Shown here: in pieces, positions 44,797 through 56,409 of the stretch
Layout: each line of letters begins with the position of its first letter
How positions within the stretch are numbered: position 1 is the stretch's first letter
Assembly: GCA_039619475.1 (NCBI GenBank)
Contig: CM077115.1
Coordinates: 224,239,291-224,303,290, forward strand
Reading direction: 5' to 3'
DNA: 64,000 bases
From: Icerya purchasi
Lineage: Eukaryota > Arthropoda > Insecta > Hemiptera > Monophlebidae
Position numbers and translations under genes: made by a program
Notes under the pieces: generated by a model
The model's database searches: none
What the model saw: the letters and a program-made list of their open reading frames with translations, nothing else
What the model was told of the DNA's origin: nothing

Positions 44797-47744
44797 AAAA
44801 GTAAGTAATATACCCTTGACAGAGCTTCGGGGATTGTGGAATTAAGCTTTTCATAATGTACTAAGCCCGACGGCGCTGATGAGAAAAGGAGAACCAGTTC
44901 CTTTCTTTCCGCCGCCTTTACTTTCCTACATTTTCCTGGTAGCCAATTATTTCAGGCTTGGTAAACCTGGGAGCGACTGGAATCCAGAACGAGACAGGTC
45001 TCGAACCCCCTGATCTCTCTCTCTCTATATATATATATATTTTTATTTTTTTTCTTGGCACGGTGTTTAAACCATTTAGCCAGTTTACTTCAATTATCTT
45101 GAAATGTTTCACTGCTTAACTGATCTTTGTTCTAATATACAAAAGGTTATATGCCCTCAATAAGTTCTCAAAATCCAGATTTACCACTTTAGAGCCTTAA
45201 TCTGCTCATTTCTATGTACTATATATATATATATATATTGTATATATGTATATTTATGTATATACGTAAAAATGTACATTTATAAATGTGACAGTATTAA
45301 TTTTACTTCTACATAATCTTGTAAAGCGATCAATTCTTTTTATATTCCCATAAATTTGTATCGATTCTTTGTTGAATACATTGCCGTTATATAAAAAAGT
45401 ACTCGCACAGAAGTTATTGCTACCATCTGGTAACAAGAAAGGCATAAAACCTATCCGATACTCTTCAGTCGAAAAATAGGGAGTTCACGTCAAAGTGGCC
45501 GAAAATTGGGCGCAAATTAGTCGAGATTGCAATGCTAACCGGTAATTCGGTGAAATGAAAATCAGAAGTAATGGTTATTCAAAGTGTGAGAGGGTAGCTA
45601 GAGCGAAGTTTGTAGGACTTTCGATTTCAATATAGCAGTAGTGTGTTCTTGAAAGAAGCGAAATTTGTCGAAGGGGCTTTAGAGAGACTGATTAACATGT
45701 CTGCGTGATGACAAACGGAAGAGAAAAATGATTTTGAGGATGATATAGGAAATTATTCGATCGGCCTGGAAAGGAAAGTTGTCCGCGTTTGTATAATTTA
45801 AATGCGCGCTCTCCTGAACACAATCGGGGAAGCTGCCTCACCTCCATCAATTACCCCGGTGTATGTACTATAGCTCTCCGAGGGATCACGAGTTTGAGAA
45901 ATTTCCAGCCGCCTCCTGAAAAATCGAGAAAGGCTAATCGATACATCTTAATTCTGCCTACAGACATCGTGCTATAGGATAATAATATAAAATATCTTCT
46001 TCTCTCCTTCAGCCGGTTGAGTGTTGGTATTATATGTTCCTTTGACGAGTGATTATCTTAAGTTCCGCATATAGTATGGTTCTTTTGTTCTCTTTTTTTT
46101 TAGTTATTTCGTTCCGACTCGTGCTGGCTTTGCGTCGTCTGTTTTACGCATCCAATCCTATAGTGTGCCACGTTTCCACATTTTAAATAATGTCTCTGGG
46201 CGAAAATTCGTTTCTGTATCCGAGACCACGTCGTTTGATGTCAGCGGACTCGGTTTCTCTGTAAATACTTTTTTAGTTCCCCGCAATTTTTGGCGGCGAT
46301 GTCTCCACTTTATCTGTCATCTTCTACGACGAGAGGGCCGAGATGTGTTCATGATTGATTTTTCGTTTTTTGCTGCCCGTTGCTGCAAACTGGCCGATGG
46401 CCGACTTTAAAAAACTTAAAAAAATTAAACGGTTTTTCGGGGCAACAATTGGAATGCTGGAAAAAGAATGCGGTCAAAAGGCGGCGGAAGGGGGAACACG
46501 CTCGCGCGAAAATATGTAAAATGTAATAATAATGAGTGGGAATATTACGGGCGGGCGGTATGTGTTTATACGGGGAGTGTCGTAAGTTTCGAATTGTTTT
46601 TGCACATCGCCGGTTAGCTTGTTGCTCCAATAAATAACGTACTTAAGGCAAATAGCTCTGTTCGCAGCAGAGTCTGACGGTATTGCTGTAAGCCGATGGT
46701 TTATGAGTCACCCTGGACCCGGGCGACAATTCAAATATTTTATAGTCCGCTCGACGGAATATCTATATAGGTGCCGGCAGCCAGCATAAATATATTATCT
46801 CGGCAGAATATAACAGAGCGTCGATGGTCTGGCACTACAGAGTATCCGACTCGGTTTTATATGATCTATTGCGAACTAGTCGCTTTTTCTTTCCACTTCC
46901 ACTTCCTTATGGCAGCAGTGCGTTTCAGCAGCTTAACTCGCCACTGCCACGAACGTTTATCGTTCGCCGGAATTTCGATTATAATAATTCAAAAGAGTAC
47001 GCCGCTGCGCGCACCTCCCCCTCAACGGTTCCTCGTCTGTCGTAGCGCTGCTGGCGCTAAATAGCGAAATTTAACATTTAACCTCGACCACCGAGCTTCC
47101 AGATGTGCCAGCGGATGAACTGCAGACGACGGAACCGTACTACAACGGTCGACTAATGAAAAATAATGTTATCGCTCATGTTCATCTTTCACCTCATGCA
47201 CGGACGCGGCGACCTTTAATCGGCCCGCGACAGCTTTTTAATTCCTTTCAAACGCCGATCGTAAGCTCGATCTTTCTTCATTCTCTTTAATCCGATCCGA
47301 ATTCTCGCGCTCTATTTCTTTCAGCACTAACTAGTTCACCCTGGTCGGGTTTTCTTCCAGGCGATTTCTAATTTTTCGCTGTATCAGCGGCCTGCCTTAA
47401 ATCAGTCGCTAAAGAAAATATACCCGCTTTTGCCCCTTTTTCCCAATCTCCTTACCACGGCACACAAAAGTTACACTTATAGTTAGTATCGAAAACAAAA
47501 TTAACTTATACGGAAGCATTCAAATCTATCTATATTTATATAAATATATATAAAAATGAATGTTTGTTAATTTCTTTATTGTTTTTCTATGTTTGTTTGT
47601 CCCGCATGCATTCCTGTACCGCTGGACGGATCGTACTAAAATTTTCAGGGTGTATTCGTATTATCTAAACGAAGGTTTTAAGGTATGCCTAAATTTTTCA
47701 CACCGCTCTTACACAAAAAATGAGGTTTGGAATAGTTTGTTTTT
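44371..47744. other. No gene recognised; (TA)n at 44745-44792, (TC)n(TA)n at 45013-45040
   Basis: The stretch 44700-44744 (GGGGTTTGCCCC plus GCGAAGCCC, then a TA run) resembles the tail of the short-inverted-repeat element at 23.0 and 30.7 kb. From about 45,500 to 47,300 the sequence is more GC-rich and repeat-poor without convincing coding. About 47,530-47,700 (ATAAAAATGAATGTTTGT, then CGCTGGACGGATCGTACTAA) resembles edges of high-copy insect repeats. Confidence 0.4.
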
Positions 47745-49060
47745 TTTTGGGGGGGGGCTCGCTCGTCAATCAGGGACCTCAATCAGAAACAATAGGAAGA
47801 TGAATTAACTAATTAAAACGTAATTCGATCGGAAATGACAGAAATAAAGGAACCAATGGCAGGAACAACAGATTGAGACGGAATGGACAGGATACAGGAA
47901 GCACAGCAGGAAGCCTTGCCTTTAAAAGGAGTAAATAAAAGGAAGAGAGTTCCGAAGAAAGAGCAGAACACTCAAAAAAAAAATGTGATTAGCATCACAA
48001 ACAACTGCTTCATTCGGATGTAGAGGACAATAAGGAGAGGAAACCGAAGGGAGACGATACCGGAAAGCGGGCAATAGAGTATGATTGAAGTGTAGGCGAA
48101 TAATATGGACAATAACAAAACGTGGAAAAGAAGGGAATTCTGAAAACCAAAAATTAGTAGGAAGGTTAGGTTGAATTGAGAGGTAAAAGGAACGATCATT
48201 GGAGATCCGGCCAAAATTTACAGTGAAATTTCTTACTTAAGAACAATAGATTAGTACTGGGGATCTTTTTAAAGTAAAAGCGGGAGCGGGCAGCAACCTG
48301 AGCCAAAGTATCCGCCATTTCGTTACTCTCGATGCCTTTATGATACTAAGAACGCACAGCAGATCAACGCGGATAGAGTGATGAAAGAAAAGATTGTGTA
48401 TGAGAGATCGTATACGAAGAATGATGGTCTGAAGATGGAAGGAGAAGAGGTAAACTGATAGCCTGAAGGGCATTCATGGAGTCAGATATTATCAGATAGT
48501 GGGAGAAGTTACGATTGGAGGAGATATAAATAATTGCATGTAGGATAATCATTAATTCATTTGTGAAAATGCAACAGAAAGGCAGAAGATGAAAGGATTC
48601 GGAAAAATTAAAAACGTGGATAATAAAGGAAGTCCCGACACCACTAGGCTCCCGAGAGCCATCAGTGAAGATGAATACGTGAGAAGGAAAGAGGGAACTG
48701 ATAATGCTGTGAAATTCCTGTTTAATAATCGCCTGAGGCATAGACCTGGAAGAATTAGAAAGAAAATATACGTTGGGAGGATGTGTGAGATCAAAATAAT
48801 TAAAGGAAGCTAAGATGAGAATTTTATTAAGAACAAAACGCCAGTTTCTGGCAATGGAAATATAGGAAGGGATAAGTTGAGAGGAAATGCAAGGTACACG
48901 TTTAGAAAGAAAACGATATCACAAATAAGATCTTCGAACTGAAAGAGGAGATGCATTCGATTCAGCAAGCATTGCTGAAATAGGAAAAGATTTAAGAGCA
49001 CCCGGATACAATGAATTATGATGCGACCAGACGGGAATGCATAGGCAAGGAATAAAAAAA
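47745..49060 (-). mobile_element. LINE (family A), minus strand, old copy
   Basis: The plus strand begins with a T/G-rich run and GCTCGTCAATCAGGGACC, the inverted family A 3' end. Minus-strand coding from about 49050 reads SLYPGALKSFPISAMLAES, SVRRSYLGYRF, then IIKQEFHSIISSLFPSHVFI and FTDGSREPSGVGTSF (RNase H first Asp), LIISDSMNALQAISL and later fragments. Alignment with the 0.7-3.1 kb copy is clear throughout. Frameshifts and stops are frequent. The 5' edge falls near the end of the RT domain. Confidence 0.75.
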
Positions 49061-49519
49061 AAATTGATTTTTATGAATATTTGAAATGAAATGATTACCA
49101 TGATAAATATAAATTAAACGTAAAATTTTGAACAAAATGATTACTATGATAAATAATAAACTCTAGATTTTGGCGTAAGTAAATAGACCGCGTTCCGTTA
49201 CTTCTCTTTTTACGATACTAAAATCATCAAATTTCCGTGACATGATCTAAACATACAAATCGTGCTTCTGGCCTAATTACTGTACTCATTGTGAAGAATT
49301 TTAAAAAAGGGTAGTGTTTTCTATTAGTTTTTACAAAGAAATAAAAAATCCTGCAACAGAATTTTTAATATTTACTACCGGAAATGTTATTTACACTCAA
49401 ATTTGAAATTCTCACTTAGTTACTGTAGTTTTCTGATGTGCTGATAAAGCAATATTAATAAAATGCTCGAGTTGAAGAGGTTATAAAAATGAAGATGTTC
49501 TCTGAATGTCTAATTATGG
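49061..49519. other. No gene recognised
   Basis: AT-rich spacer between two LINE relics, with a short direct repeat (ATGATTAC.ATGATAAATA near 49088 and 49137). Confidence 0.4.
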
Positions 49520-50490
49520 GAGAAAACTCCAGAAAACATGGTGAATAGGCGTCTCTATTCGGTCCTAGAATCTTTGAAGATCCTAGCTGCAAGTCAGGTC
49601 GGTGGCCGTACATCAAAATTTGCAAACCTTCTGAGCCTACAAAGGCAAATACTTACAGCCCAAAATAGAAAGCAATAATTATATTCGGTCTTTTTTGACC
49701 TAGAAAAAGCTTTCCACCGCGTATGGCGATATGGTGTGCTTACTAAGCTGAACAACACAGAAATCAGCGGAAACATGGGCAATTTTATCCTCAAATTTCT
49801 TTCTGATAGGGCGATCCGAGTAAGGATTGGCTATAAAACATCTTCCTCCTCCTCATCGATAATGGTATATACTGTCCTGGTTACGTCACATCGACCATCT
49901 TAAGAATAAGTGCATGGAATCCTTGAATATATTAAAATGTCTATCAAATCCGAAATACAAAACATAGATCCTAAGCTCCTGCTAACCGTGTACAAATCTC
50001 TCACTTTAAGTAAATTGACCTATGGGCGTCAAGTTTATTCCTCATTAAACAAATCACTTCTTAAATCGCTTGACGCAATCCATCACACTGCCATACGCAG
50101 TATCTTGGGAGCGCATAGGACTCGCTATCGTTGGAAATCTGTTTACTGGCGGGTATCCCACAAACTCCTATGAATTCAGAGATCTATTTTACTGGTACGA
50201 AGCTAAGCTACACCGCTGCGATAACTTAGAAATCCCATTACCGTCCTTTCCAAACGATCCCAGTGTACTATCCCTCCTTAAGGAAAAAGGAATTAACTAG
50301 AACTCTGACCTTACATATCAGCATGTTGAACTCCCCTGGGAGGATACTCCGATTTTTGTGGACTTATCCTTGCTGAGCGACTGCTCGGACCAGGATGTCA
50401 CACTGCCGCCACAGTACGTGGCAGAAAAAATGCAACTTTTTCCCACCTACAGTCAACTGCACACAGATGGTGCCAAAGTAAACGTTAAGC
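49520..50490 (+). pseudogene. LINE reverse transcriptase/RNase H relic with internal deletion (family E)
   Basis: RT begins with RLYSVLESLKILAASQVGGRTS-like coding near 49545-49612 and motif A FFDLEKAFHRVWRYGVLTKL near 49689-49750. The sequence then jumps near 49860 to WLRHIDHLKNKCMESLNILK, a region that normally lies well after the catalytic YADD, so motifs B and C are deleted. The 49910-50173 frame has LLLTVYKSLTLSKLTYGRQV. RNase H is cut off just after LHTDGAKVN near 50459-50485. It is a dead I- or R1-like element distinct from families A, B and D. Confidence 0.7.
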
Positions 50491-50825
50491 AAAAAATTAA
50501 TTGTTAATCGGTACAATTTACTTTATTACTGATGAAGTCAACCTCCTGTTATTGAAAATCTTTTGCGCAAAAGTTTAGAATTGTTTTGTGAAAGATCTAT
50601 TGTAACTCCTAAAAATACAGTTGTTGAATTAAATAATATAATTCTCGAGAGATTTGTAGTTGAATATGAGCTGTTTAGTTCCATTGATAGCGTAGTATAT
50701 TCTGATATTACCTTATAGAATTTTTTAATAGTTTGAATCATTTAGGTACAGCATCGTATAAATTGATAATTAGAATTAAACGGCAAATGTAGTTTATCCA
50801 TAAATATGAGAAATTTAATAAATAG
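50491..50825. other. No gene recognised
   Basis: AT-rich spacer between a LINE relic and the next LINE tail. Confidence 0.4.
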
Positions 50826-51005
50826 GTTTTTTTTTTCTTTTTTTTTTTTGTGGGCGCGCTAGCGACATTGACCCAGCAACAGGAAAAACTAAGCTAAATA
50901 ACTAAATAAGTAGGCGGACCGAGATATACGCAACAAAGGACAGCAGTGCAGACACCACAGAAGATGAAGGAAAGGAGAGGATAAAGGAAGAGTTATAGGA
51001 ATAAG
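50826..51005 (-). mobile_element. LINE 3' end (family B), about 180 bp
   Basis: T-run at 50827-50850 followed by GGGCGCGCTAGCGACATTGA, the inverted family B 3' signature, and then a short piece of C-terminal coding on the minus strand. Aligns with 51975-52140. A very short 5'-truncated copy. Confidence 0.75.
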
Positions 51006-51943
51006 TTAACCACCACCTTTTTAACGTTTAATACTCATGACACCTATCTGCACCAGATGTAAGGTTCTTAGAAAAAAAGTCAGCAGTTTTTTCAATTACC
51101 ATTATTGTTGCTTTTGTTACAGTTTTTTTTTGGGGGGGGGGAGAGGCTCGTCAACCAGAGGGAACCACTGTTTGGCCTGTGAAATCATTTCTAAGCGAAA
51201 CTAGGTCTTTTTGGTGATCTCGTTCAGTCAGTCTTATAAATTCAAATGATCTCCGCTTTTACTCGTTCACTAAAATTTCCCGCATATTTTCTTTATGTGA
51301 GCGAAATAAATTTTATACGTATCTTGTACTATTTATAACTACACTCGTGTTTTACTAATTATTTCAAAAACACCTAATACACCGTATGTTTAAATTTTAA
51401 TTATTAAATAAATTATTTTCAATTAAATTCAAATAAAAGCATCTATGAGTAGCCGTCTTTTTGTTTTCTTTATTATCTTTTTTCAAATAATAAATAAATG
51501 AACAGATAATAATATAATCTTTTCCGCTTTAACAAGTGATAAACGTAATGAAAATTTTAGGTTCAAAAAAAAGTACGTAAACATAATAAAGTAAATATGG
51601 TTCTAAAAAAGAAATAATGTTTTATATTATTGCCGTGAGAAGGGAACTGGCCCCCCTACTCTTATTAGCGCCGTGGGGCTTGTGCATTATTGTGAACCTT
51701 AACTTCATAATCCCGACGCTTATCAAAGGTATGAGACTTAACTTTACCTTACTTACTTATTATTGAAATATCATGCAAGGACAGTTTCAGAAGATAATAC
51801 AGTTGTAATAACAGCATTTTAATATAAAATTAGTATGCTAGTTTCTTTATAATACCATAATTGTTTATTTTTCGTATATAAATTATATCTATATAATAAA
51901 GCGCCAAGGAAATAAATAGACGAAGAATCAAAAAAAAGTCCTG
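51006..51943. other. No gene; possible family A 3' fragment at 51122-51180
   Basis: TTTTTTTTTGGGGGGGGG then GGCTCGTCAACCAGAGGGA suggests a tiny inverted family A tail. The rest is AT-rich without motifs. Confidence 0.4.
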
Positions 51944-51949
51944 AGACCG

Positions 51950-54127
51950 TTCTATTTTTTTTTTTTTTTTTTTCCTATCCTGTGCGCGCCAGCGCCCTTG
52001 ACCCAACAACATGAAAAGTTAAGAGTTATAACTAAATAGCCAAGCGGTCAGAAATGGAAAAGACAAAGGACAGCAGCAATGGAGTAACTGAAGGCAATGG
52101 GAAGGAAAGAATATAGGTATCGTTAAAGGGAGTAGGAAGACCCAAAACTAGAAGTTGGGCGTAAAGAAAGGAGCGTTCGTTAGAGAGTGTAGAACATTCG
52201 AATAGGATGTGATTTGAGTCACAAACACAAGAAGGCTCAGAAGCGTGAAGCGTGCAGAAAGGAGAAGGGGACAAAGCGAATCGAAAGCGAAAAGAGGGGA
52301 GTAGAGAATGACTGATTCTAAGTCTAATTAAGGAAACAACAGTGGAACGACGACAGGTAGGAATAGATTGAAACCAAGGCAGGAAACTAGGAACCGGTTG
52401 AATAAGAGTGTAGTATGAATAATGATTAGAGAATAAAGATGGATACATGTCAGTCCAAAGTCTAGAATGATTAGAGCGTGACAGAGAAAGAATGTCTGAG
52501 GAAGGGAAAGAGTCGAGGAAAGGACCAATGTGGGCGGCTGAGCGAGCTAAAGAGTCAGCTGCGTCATTGCCCTCAATATTGGAATGACTAGGGACCCATA
52601 GAAAGTCTATGAGAATGGATCGGAACGAGAACAAAGACGAGACAAGAGATCGAATAGAGAGGATGATACCGTCAGAATTATGAGAAGGAGGAGAGGAGAT
52701 GGTTTGAAGAACGTCTTTGGAATCAGAAACAATCAGGAATTTGTGAACCCCACTCGTAGAGGATATGAATTGGATTGCACGAAGAATTGAGATCGACTCG
52801 GCTGAGAAGATAGAGCAGAAGGAAGGAAGTCTGAAGGACTCAGAGTGTAGGAACGTAGGAGACGTATACGCACCACCCACGCCCCCATCACTCTTGGAGC
52901 CATCCGAGAAAATTAAGGCATGGGAAGGAAAAGCAGAGTTCAGCAGCTGAAGGAATTCGAAGTTGACTACATTGTGAGAGGAAGAATTAGCTCGGACTGG
53001 AAGAGAGGAGAAATTGATGGGGTGCCATATGCTATTAAAATCGAGAGAAAAATAAGGAAGACTGTTATAGGAGGAAACGTAGGGAGAAAAATTGGAAACA
53101 CGAGCAGCTATATGCGATAAAATCGGAATTCTATGAGGCGCCAAGCGCCAGTGATTTTTGATATAAAGATAGGAAGGGATAATATTGGATGACAAAATGG
53201 GGAGGCGTTTTATTAAAAATCGATAACCGAGGAGTGAACGACGAGTGGAAAGAGGTTGAGTGCAAGTTTCGGATAGAATCGCAGGAATAGGAGAAGATCT
53301 TAAAGCGCCAATGCATAGGCGAAGGCAGGAATTCTGAATTGCGTCAAGTTTCGAAAGGAGAGACTTGGAGGCATTGCCATAAATGAAGGAACAATAGTCG
53401 AGTTCGGACCGAATAATCGATTTATATAGAATTAATAGAATGCACGGGTCCCCACCCCATCTGAGCGGAGATAAAGATTTGAGGAGATTAAGTCTTTTGA
53501 TCGAGGAATTATAGATATAATTAATATGTTCATGAAATGTAAGGCGACTATTTAAGAAAAGACCTAGATAACATATGGAATTAACAGTGGGAATAGGTGT
53601 ACCAGATACGCTGATGTTTATAAAAGCACGATTAAAGGGGCGGAGAGCAAAAATTATACAGGAAGACTTGGAAGGGGAAAGAGAGAGGTGGAGAGTAGAT
53701 AGAGCATTGCTAAGATGGGACAATGAATGATTTAACTCGTTGGTGGCGGAGGACAGATCATCTGAGGTGGAATAAACTAAAATGTCATCAGCAAAAAGGA
53801 GAGAGAAAGAGGGAATAGAGAGCGAAGCAATATCGAAGGAGTAAATATTAAAAAGAGTGGGGCTAAGGCAGGAACCCTGGGGAAGCCCACAATAGACGCA
53901 TCTGGAGGTGGAAAGAGAAGGATAAGATAGATAAAGAGTTCTATGTTGAAAGAGGTTGAGTATAAGAGTGATAAGAACCGGAGGAAGATTAAGAGAGAGG
54001 AGTTTGGAGCCCAGAGAAGGAAGATGCACATTATCGAATGCAGAGCAGACATCGACAAAAGAAGCGACAGTAAATTTCTTTGATAGGAATGATTTATAGA
54101 TATCTGCAAGGAAGGTACTGATTCTAT
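51950..54127 (-). mobile_element. 5'-truncated LINE (family B), youngest-looking copy
   Basis: The insert occupies about 51956-54121 on the minus strand. TTCTAT flanks it (51950-51955 and 54122-54127). An uninterrupted paralog of the target (GAGACCGTTCTAT joined directly to TGCACTTAGAAAG) is at 54476-54501, which fixes both junctions. The 3' end has a T-run at 51955-51974 and the GTGCGCGCCAGCGCCCTTGA signature. All coding from truncation point to stop is open, indicating recent insertion. The missing 5' part would hold ORF1, endonuclease and the RT start. Confidence 0.9.
52032..54118 (-). CDS. LINE ORF2 fragment: reverse transcriptase and RNase H, about 695 codons open
   Basis: The frame is open from the 5' truncation at about 54118 to the stop at 52032, although the first in-frame start-like codon is a GTG at 54029, so no proper start exists. 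Before that codon lies RT motif A (SFVDVCSAFDN, about 54034-54066). Numbering from 54029: motif B CGLPQGSCLSPTLFNIY (47-63), catalytic FADD (79-82), thumb-like region YLGLFLNSRLTFHEH (154-168), RNase H with D376 (FSDGS), E411 (SAES), D436 (VSDS) and D492 (NDAADSLA), then a Cys/His motif (C592, H595, C603, H607, C612). Known role: target-primed reverse transcription with RNA removal by RNase H. With no endonuclease or initiator it is not autonomous. Ser/Leu-rich, C/T-rich coding strand is typical of this family here. Confidence 0.9.
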
Positions 54128-54655
54128 GGCACTTAGAAAGATAATTTTTTTTTAATCGACAGCTCTACATCAGCAGCATTTAGGAAAAATATAAAACACT
54201 CAAAATTTTCATACCTTAGGGCTCGAAACGAGTAATAAATCAAAGCAATAAATCAAATTTTTTTGCCGCTATTTCAATTTTTTAATCGTTTATCAAAAAC
54301 TAATTATTCTACTGAACTGCTCTGGGTCTCATTTTAAAGAGAATTGAATTTAGAGTATTTACCTCGCTTACACTGCCCTTCTAGCGATTGAACTTTTTGA
54401 GCTATTTCAATTCAAACTTTTAGAAAACTAATTTCAATTTTCGTATTATTAGACGAAAAATCAAAAACAAGTCCTGAGACCGTTCTATTGCACTTAGAAA
54501 GCTTTTATTTTAATCGACAGCTCCAGGTCAGTGGCTTTTAGGAAAATTATAAAATGATCAAAATTTCCATACCTTGGGGCTCAAAACAAAAAGTGAATAG
54601 AACATCGCTAATTTAATAAGATCATTACCAATCACATGAAAACGCGGTAATGTTG
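54128..54655. repeat. Duplicated segment that served as LINE target
   Basis: The sequence 54128-54240 (GGCACTTAGAAAG ... TTTAATCGACAGCTC ... CATACCTTAGGGCTCGAAAC) is repeated with divergence at 54488-54595. The first copy, together with 51930-51955, was split by the family B LINE; the second is intact. No gene. Confidence 0.75.
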
Positions 54656-54802
54656 TATTTACCTACGGAGTACCGCCTTCCACCCTCCCATTAACCAGTA
54701 CTACGTTTACCTACACAGTACCGCGCTTCCGCCCACCCGTCAACCGGTACTGCGTTTACCTACAGAGTACTGTGCTTTCGCCCACCCATCAACCGGTACT
54801 GG
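54656..54802. repeat. 49-bp tandem repeat, 3 copies
   Basis: Units start GTTTACCTACxxAGTACxG and end CAACCGGTACTG (54656-54704, 54705-54753, 54754-54802). Copies are diverged. They lie just before the foldback and the Helitron. Confidence 0.8.
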
Positions 54803-54962
54803 CTTTTCCTTCATCGTGTATTACTCATAGTGGACGAAGACGAAACATCTTTTGTTAACGATCCTTCTTTTGTTTCCTCTATTGTGTATTATTGGTGTAT
54901 TTCGACGATTTTAAATCAGAAACAAGGTAAGAAAAAAATCAATACTATGATAATCCATTATT

Positions 54963-55185
54963 TTAAAAAATTTTGAAATTGGGAAGTACACTCCCTAGAT
55001 CTTTTCTTCATCACCTAAAACTTCAGATTTTTAAAATAAAAATTAAACCAACCCCTATAAAACTAAAAGGGTCGGGGAGGGTGTGTTTAATTTTATTTTA
55101 AAAATCTGAAAAAATTCGGAAAATAGTTTAAGGTAATGAAGAAAAGATCTCGGGGGTGCACTCCCCCAATTTCAATTTTTTTTTT
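54963..55185. repeat. Foldback repeat, about 90-bp arms
   Basis: Left arm 54963-55049 and right arm 55085-55185 are imperfect reverse complements (GGGAAGTACACTCCCTAGAT against ATCTCGGGGGTGCACTCCCC; CAGATTTTTAAAATAAAAAT against ATTTTATTTTAAAAATCTG). MITE-like, no ORF, 200 bp upstream of the Helitron relic. Confidence 0.75.
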
Positions 55186-55384
55186 AATAACGGACACCCT
55201 AATGAAGACGTATTACAATTTTTTTCTTTCTTTAAAGATATTTACGCTATTCCATTCGAATTGAAATAATACCTAGCAAAGAAGCATTTTAACAAAAGAG
55301 AAAGGTAATTATTCAAAATTAGACAAAATTTTGCGATGTAAAAGTATCCATATAGATATTTAAACGATTGGGTGTATTTTAGGC

Positions 55385-55860
55385 CGACATCAAATTTGAG
55401 ATGGAACTGGAAGATTATTTATCAGCAGAATGAATCAATGAAGTTCTTGAAATTATAACGCAAAATTCTTTGTATTCTCCGATTGACGTTAATTTCATGG
55501 GCATACACGATGCCATTCCTCAAATTACAAACAAGTTTTTGCAAATCTTGCCCGATAAACCCGCAAGTTTTGTTGCTGAAATCACTCATTGGGTAACTTT
55601 CCATTTTGGATGGCTGTTCGATTCATGTTTATGACAGTTTGAATCGGCAGTTCATTACAAGTGAGCAAAAAACTTTTTTTGGTCACCTATTACAACAAAA
55701 TTTTGAGTTTGTTTACCACAACGTGCAGCAGTAGTCGAATGGGACAGACTGCGGAGTATTTGCATTGGCTTTTGCGTCAACTATTTGTCATAATGTCGAA
55801 CCTGATACACAAAATTTTATTGTAGATCAGATGCGTCCTCACATTGTAGAAATAATTTCT
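55385..55860 (+). pseudogene. Ulp1-like (C48) cysteine peptidase domain, broken
   Basis: Three signatures of the Ulp1/adenain fold appear in the right order and spacing: FVAEITHWVT with the catalytic His (about 55560-55590), VYDSLNRQF with the Asp (about 55627-55655), and NGTDCGVFALAFASTICHN with the nucleophilic Cys (about 55738-55800). The usual oxyanion Gln region reads VQQ-stop just before it. Two in-frame stops (near 55432 and 55732) and a frameshift after the His motif inactivate it. Such peptidases occur in several eukaryotic DNA transposons. The Cys part is in the same frame as the AT-hook region that follows. Confidence 0.7.
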
Positions 55861-56409
55861 AAAAATGAATCGCTTCCCTTTCCGACTACAAGAGGTAGGT
55901 CTAAAAAAGGTACAAAAATTGGCAGACCAAGAACAGAAAAAGTAGAAAAAATTGACGATGATATTAATCCGATAATTTCAAAGATGGATCCTCACGTTTT
56001 ATAAATAGTTTCTAAAGATGAATCGCTTCCTTTCTCAACTAAAAGTAATACCAAAACAAGTGGTAGGTCTAAAAAAGTTGAGAAAAACAGCAGACCAAGA
56101 ACAGAAAAAGTTATGAAAAATTTTAAAATTTCAAACAAACGAGGAAGGCCCAAAAAAGACGCTGAAAACCAAAATGAAACTTCATCGCTTCCATCCCTTA
56201 ATACAAATAAAATCAAAACAAGGGGTAGGCCAAAAAAAGTTAAAAAATTTGACGATGATAATAATACAAAAATATCAAAAAAACGAGGAAGGCCTAAAAA
56301 AAACGTTGAAAACCAAAATAAAACTTCAAAGCCCAGAGGTAGGCCAAATAACGTAAAAAGTGAAAATATAAATTACTTTTTAAAACAAACATCGTTGAAT
56401 GAAGGTTAA
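55861..56409 (+). pseudogene. AT-hook-rich segment joined to the Ulp1-like domain
   Basis: About seven AT-hook-like cores follow one another: TRGRSKKGTK, IGRPRTEK, SGRSKKVEK, NKRGRPKKDAEN, TRGRPKKVKK, KKRGRPKKNVEN and KPRGRPNNVK. The segment is in the frame of the Ulp1-like TDCG motif, with a stop at about 56002, and ends with a stop at 56407-56409. AT-hooks bind the minor groove of AT-rich DNA. The very next codons, in the same frame, read KCRHCNARLF, the start of the Helitron zinc-motif region, so the ancestral protein may have been continuous across this stop. Confidence 0.75.

Noticed and set aside
46771..47290. Overlapping short frames in a GC-richer region as host exons
   Set aside because: No conserved motif, no consistent frame or splice structure that I could support.
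48589..48813. 74-aa plus-strand frame
   Set aside because: Antisense shadow of the minus-strand LINE at 47745-49060.
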